Shown one piece after another: positions 60,934 through 64,000 of a DNA stretch of 64,000 bases. The DNA lies in assembly GCA_044224515.1 (NCBI GenBank), contig JBGAKH010000001.1, positions 186,001 through 250,000 on the forward strand. Direction: 5' to 3'. This DNA is from JBBATK01 sp044224515. Lineage in GTDB: Bacteria; Bacteroidota; Ignavibacteria; Kapaibacteriales; NICIL-2. A program made the position numbers and the translations under genes. Every line of letters starts with the position of its first letter. Positions within the stretch are counted from its first letter, which is position 1. The notes beneath the pieces were generated by a model. That model saw nothing but the letters and a program-made list of their open reading frames with translations, did no database searches and had not been told where the DNA came from.

Positions 60934-62760
60934 GTGCAGATACCTTTTTCCCCTCGTTCCACGCTACGTTTGGCGTTCTGTCTCGTTTTCGCGATTTCCG
61001 TTTCCGGACCGGTGGTCCTGGCACAAGAGTCAGAAGTTGCCGAAACGCAAAGCACAGTGTCGACCAAGCGAATGAACGGTGCCGACAGTTCAGCAAACCT
61101 CAAGCAGTTGGTCGACAACTTACGGTCAATTGTCTCTTCAAGATTCGTCAAGCACGCCAAAGTCGGTTTGAGTGTTTACTCGTTGGATAAGAATCGTTCG
61201 CTTTATGAGTACAATGCTCATGAGGCACTTACTCCCGCTTCGACGACGAAGCTGTTTTTTGGTTATGCTGCAATGCGCACGCTTGGTGCTGACTATGGAG
61301 TTGCGACACAGGTACTGATCGACGGTAAAATCGGCGCAGATTCTGTCTTGAACGGCAATGTATATCTGGTTGGACACGGCGATTGTCTCCTCACAGGAGC
61401 TGATATTGAATCACTCGCAGAAAGGATACGTCGCTCCGGCATCAAGTCGATTAACGGAGATGTCGTCGCCGATGCAAGCTTTTTTGACGATATAGGTGAT
61501 AGGCAAGCCTACAGTGGCGACCGCGAGCGAATGGAAGCACTGCCTCCCATTTCAGCACTGGGGGTCAATCGAAATATTGTCACTGTGTTGGTCAGCAATA
61601 ATGGTGGTGGTGTGGCTCACGTACAGACCCTTCCTCAGTCGGCAGCTTTTCGTGTTGCCATAAAGTCAGGCAGCTCTGCCGAAGTCGCATCAGCTACAAA
61701 TTCAAAACAATCCACCAAAATCAGCGTAAAAAGTAAAGCAGTTGGTAAAACTCGAAATGCGAGTTCTCGTCAAAGTGCTTCAACGCAGAACGCAAAGAAG
61801 TCGAGACTTTCCAAGCCCAAACAGCTCGTCAAGAAAAAGCACCGCGCGGAAATTGTTCCTGAGTATCCGGCATACTCCGTTCCCTATGCGGTTGGCGACA
61901 TGATACTTAAGCGCCCTAAACGCTCCACGAGGTCGGCATCAGCAAAAGGTTCCAAACGCAGAGCGACAAAATCGTCAGTGCGAGTAACTAGCATTGTTCA
62001 AACCGACGGAACGCAAGAATTCTACGTGAACGGTCTACCGCCACGAAACAGCACGCAATCATTCAGCTACGAAATGCGAAAACCGGCCCTTGCAGCCGCA
62101 GGAATGTTGATGCGTAGTATTCAAGCTGAGGGAATTCCGCTTAGCGGTACGTTACGAGTGGGACAAGCTCCGTCTCAATCGAAGCTTGTCTGCGAGGTTA
62201 AACGACCACTTACCGAACTCCTTTTGCCGGTGAACAAGAACTCCGACAATTTTGTAGCCGAACACCTTATGAAGATTGTTGGCGCAACATGTTGCGGAAA
62301 CGTGCAATGCAACGTGAGCGCTTTTAAAACACTGAGTGCGATGTTAGACTCTGCACACATACCACTGGATGGATGTGCGTTGTTTGATGGAAGCGGTCTT
62401 TCCCGACGAAACAAGACCTCGGTCAGTACACAGCTCAACATGCTCAGGAACATAGCGGACCAGCCTTTTTCAGGAGTGTTTTACAACACTATGGCTATAG
62501 CCGGTGTTGATGGCACGCTGCATCGTCGGATGAAAGGAAGTGCGGCGGAAGGAAATGCCCATGCAAAGACAGGCACCCATGCAAATGTCAGTGCACTGAG
62601 TGGCTATGTACGCACCCGCGACGGAGAACGCTTGTGTTTCTCGATGATCAGCAACGGATCGGGTGTCGGCGGCTTCAAAATGCTTGAAAATGCAGTAGTT
62701 ATGCAACTCGCTGAGTTTTCATACAAAGATGGCACAATTGCTGCACCACCTTTACGTTGA
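60934..62760 (+). CDS. dacB: D-Ala-D-Ala carboxypeptidase/endopeptidase (PBP4 family)
   Basis: Periplasmic peptidoglycan-trimming penicillin-binding protein, 608 residues, GTG start with a signal peptide (LRLAFCLVFAISVSGPVVLAQ). Active-site motifs are complete: S103-x-x-K106 in TPASTTKLF, S437-D-N in NKNSDNFVAEHLMK and K545-T-G in HAKTGTHANVSALSGY. Between about 243 and 352 there is a strongly basic low-complexity insert (SKQSTKISVKSKAVGKTR, SRLSKPKQLVKKKHRAE, KRPKRSTRSASAKGSKRRAT) that I do not expect in PBP4 domain II. GlmS follows after 73 bp. Confidence 0.93.
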   Translation: MQIPFSPRSTLRLAFCLVFAISVSGPVVLAQESEVAETQSTVSTKRMNGADSSANLKQLVDNLRSIVSSRFVKHAKVGLSVYSLDKNRSLYEYNAHEALTPASTTKLFFGYAAMRTLGADYGVATQVLIDGKIGADSVLNGNVYLVGHGDCLLTGADIESLAERIRRSGIKSINGDVVADASFFDDIGDRQAYSGDRERMEALPPISALGVNRNIVTVLVSNNGGGVAHVQTLPQSAAFRVAIKSGSSAEVASATNSKQSTKISVKSKAVGKTRNASSRQSASTQNAKKSRLSKPKQLVKKKHRAEIVPEYPAYSVPYAVGDMILKRPKRSTRSASAKGSKRRATKSSVRVTSIVQTDGTQEFYVNGLPPRNSTQSFSYEMRKPALAAAGMLMRSIQAEGIPLSGTLRVGQAPSQSKLVCEVKRPLTELLLPVNKNSDNFVAEHLMKIVGATCCGNVQCNVSAFKTLSAMLDSAHIPLDGCALFDGSGLSRRNKTSVSTQLNMLRNIADQPFSGVFYNTMAIAGVDGTLHRRMKGSAAEGNAHAKTGTHANVSALSGYVRTRDGERLCFSMISNGSGVGGFKMLENAVVMQLAEFSYKDGTIAAPPLR

Positions 62761-62833
62761 TTGTATTTTAGCAGTGCCGAAGGTTCGTCGTTGAGCTGCT
62801 TCGGATCACCCCTTTCGTTGTACAGGAGGATTC

Positions 62834-64000
62834 ATGTGTGGAATAGTTGGATATATCGGAGCCAAGCAGGCTGCTAACATCGTTGTTGAAGGACTCAAAA
62901 TGCTTGAGTACCGTGGCTACGATTCTGCCGGTCTGGCGGTGATCAACAACGGTCACATGCGCATTAATAAATGCAAGGGGAAGGTGGCTGACTTAGAGCA
63001 ATTGCTAGACTACTCCCTCCTTCACGGTACCTTGGCAATAGGACACACGCGTTGGGCTACTCACGGAGCACCCAATGATGTGAATGCGCACCCTCACACG
63101 GACGCCTCAGGTAAGATTTGCTTGATTCATAACGGTATTGTTGAGAACTACGCTACGATTAAGACGCAGCTTCAGGAAAAAGGATGTAGCTTTTCGAGTG
63201 ACACCGATTCCGAAGTACTCGCGGTATTGATCGGAGTCATATACGACAAAGTAAAAGACCTTGAGCATGCGGTACGCTTGGCGCTCAATGAGATTGAAGG
63301 CACCTTTGGACTCGTGATTGTGTCTGAATTCGAACCCGACAAGATTATCGTTGCGCGACGGGGTTCTCCTATCGTGCTTGGCATTGGCGACGGCGAATAC
63401 ATTGTCGCTTCCGATGCCTCTGCCATTGTCGCTCACATGCGACGTGTCATTTACCTAAACGATGACGAAATGGCTGTCCTAAGTCGTGATGGTTATGCGA
63501 CGAAAACAATCAAGAATCAACACATCAGCTCAGAGGTTCACGAACTTGAGATTAACCTTCAACAAATTCAACGTGGCAATTACGAGCACTTCATGTTGAA
63601 GGAGATCTTCGAACAACCTTCAACATTTAAAGACTCAATTCGCGGCAGACTCTTATTGAACGACGGCAATGCAAAGCTTGGCGGCATAAGCGCAGTAGCT
63701 GCAAAGCTTCGCTCGGCGCGTCGCATCATTTTTACCGCATGCGGTACGTCGTGGCATTCGGCTCTTGTTGGAGAGTACCTGATTGAACAGCTCGCGCAAA
63801 TCCCCGTTGAGGTTGAGTATGCTTCAGAGTTTCGCTATCGAAACCCGGTTATTTACAGCGACGATGTCGTTATAGGGATATCTCAATCCGGTGAGACTGC
63901 AGACACCTTAGCTGCACTTCGAGAAGCGAAGCTAAAAGGTGCGACGACCCTCGGGCTTGTGAATGTTGTAGGTTCAACCATCGCTCGAGAGACAGATGCC
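62834..64000 (+). CDS. glmS: Glutamine-fructose-6-phosphate aminotransferase, cut by the window end
   Basis: Makes glucosamine-6-phosphate for amino sugars. The ATG at 62834 follows a full AGGAGGA (62824-62830). The N-terminus MCGIVGYIG exposes Cys2, the glutaminase nucleophile; LEYRGYDSAGLAV and TRWATHGAPNDVNAHPH follow. The SIS isomerase domain begins about 290 (RIIFTACGTSWHSALVGEYLIE, ISQSGETADTLAALREAK). 389 of about 610 residues are visible, all in frame; the rest lies beyond 64000. No glmS ribozyme fits in the 73-bp gap. Confidence 0.97.
   Translation, partial: MCGIVGYIGAKQAANIVVEGLKMLEYRGYDSAGLAVINNGHMRINKCKGKVADLEQLLDYSLLHGTLAIGHTRWATHGAPNDVNAHPHTDASGKICLIHNGIVENYATIKTQLQEKGCSFSSDTDSEVLAVLIGVIYDKVKDLEHAVRLALNEIEGTFGLVIVSEFEPDKIIVARRGSPIVLGIGDGEYIVASDASAIVAHMRRVIYLNDDEMAVLSRDGYATKTIKNQHISSEVHELEINLQQIQRGNYEHFMLKEIFEQPSTFKDSIRGRLLLNDGNAKLGGISAVAAKLRSARRIIFTACGTSWHSALVGEYLIEQLAQIPVEVEYASEFRYRNPVIYSDDVVIGISQSGETADTLAALREAKLKGATTLGLVNVVGSTIARETDA

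Noticed and set aside
62761..62833. glmS ribozyme upstream of glmS
   Set aside because: Only 73 bp separate dacB and glmS and no ribozyme core sequence is seen.

Overview
The window looks like a chromosomal core-genome segment of a Gram-negative bacterium of the Bacteroidota/Chlorobiota (FCB) side of the tree. The main evidence is a secreted enzyme with a C-terminal type IX secretion (T9SS) sorting domain, an ExbB-ExbD-ExbD-TonB cluster followed by a PstS-like lipoprotein and a TPR protein, a GlmU-like sugar nucleotidyltransferase of the type seen in Bacteroidota, a 31-residue COX24/AURKAIP1-type ribosome-associated protein, and several upstream sites matching the Bacteroidota -7 element TAnnTTTG. 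Several genes also have good Shine-Dalgarno sequences, and the Ccm system is of the modified (CXXXY CcmE) kind. This would fit a deep branch such as Kapabacteria, Ignavibacteria or Chlorobiota, but the placement is inference. I see no phage, insertion sequence, CRISPR array, tRNA or rRNA.

Layout, left to right. 1-11 kb: the end of a probable outer-membrane protein, an ATP-grasp-like protein with an amidohydrolase, gpmA, methylmalonyl-CoA epimerase, a GlmU-N-like nucleotidyltransferase, panD, an AtuA-like small protein, a GNAT acetyltransferase, a secreted CBM9-like protein, a LOG-family protein, ispH and cmk. 11.6-25.4 kb: the large T9SS-exported glycoside-hydrolase-like protein, an IHF/HU-like protein, a TPR membrane protein, the 31-aa ribosomal-type protein, gapA, ccmD-like/ccmE/ccmF, recF with a DciA-like gene, a small Cys protein, an FKBP isomerase, a GlmU-like protein and an MFS transporter.

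25.5-35.3 kb (minus strand): a TPR/TlpA-like thioredoxin protein, then the classical lipid operon yceD-rpmF-plsX-fabH-fabD-fabG-acpP-fabF-rnc. 35.4-41.5 kb (minus): STAS protein, ExbB, two ExbD, TonB, a small membrane protein, a PstS-like lipoprotein and a TPR protein, which together look like one energy-transduction operon. 41.6-54.5 kb (minus): prmC, pyrB-carB, an HU with a Lys/Ala tail, greA, then nnr-vanZ-tgt-yajC-ribBA and an rmlD-like gene.

54.7-64 kb (plus): dnaE, then dxr-rseP-dacB-glmS (glmS is cut by the window end). Cell-envelope and precursor supply dominate: isoprenoids (ispH, dxr), fatty acids and phospholipid start (plsX, fab genes), amino sugars (glmS, two GlmU-like proteins) and peptidoglycan trimming (dacB). 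The most unusual points are a queuine transglycosylase that has lost all four zinc ligands, a Cys-type CcmE, a perfect 12-bp hairpin between acpP and fabF in an operon that also encodes RNase III, and three genes too short for routine ORF calling (31-aa protein, ccmD-like, rpmF).
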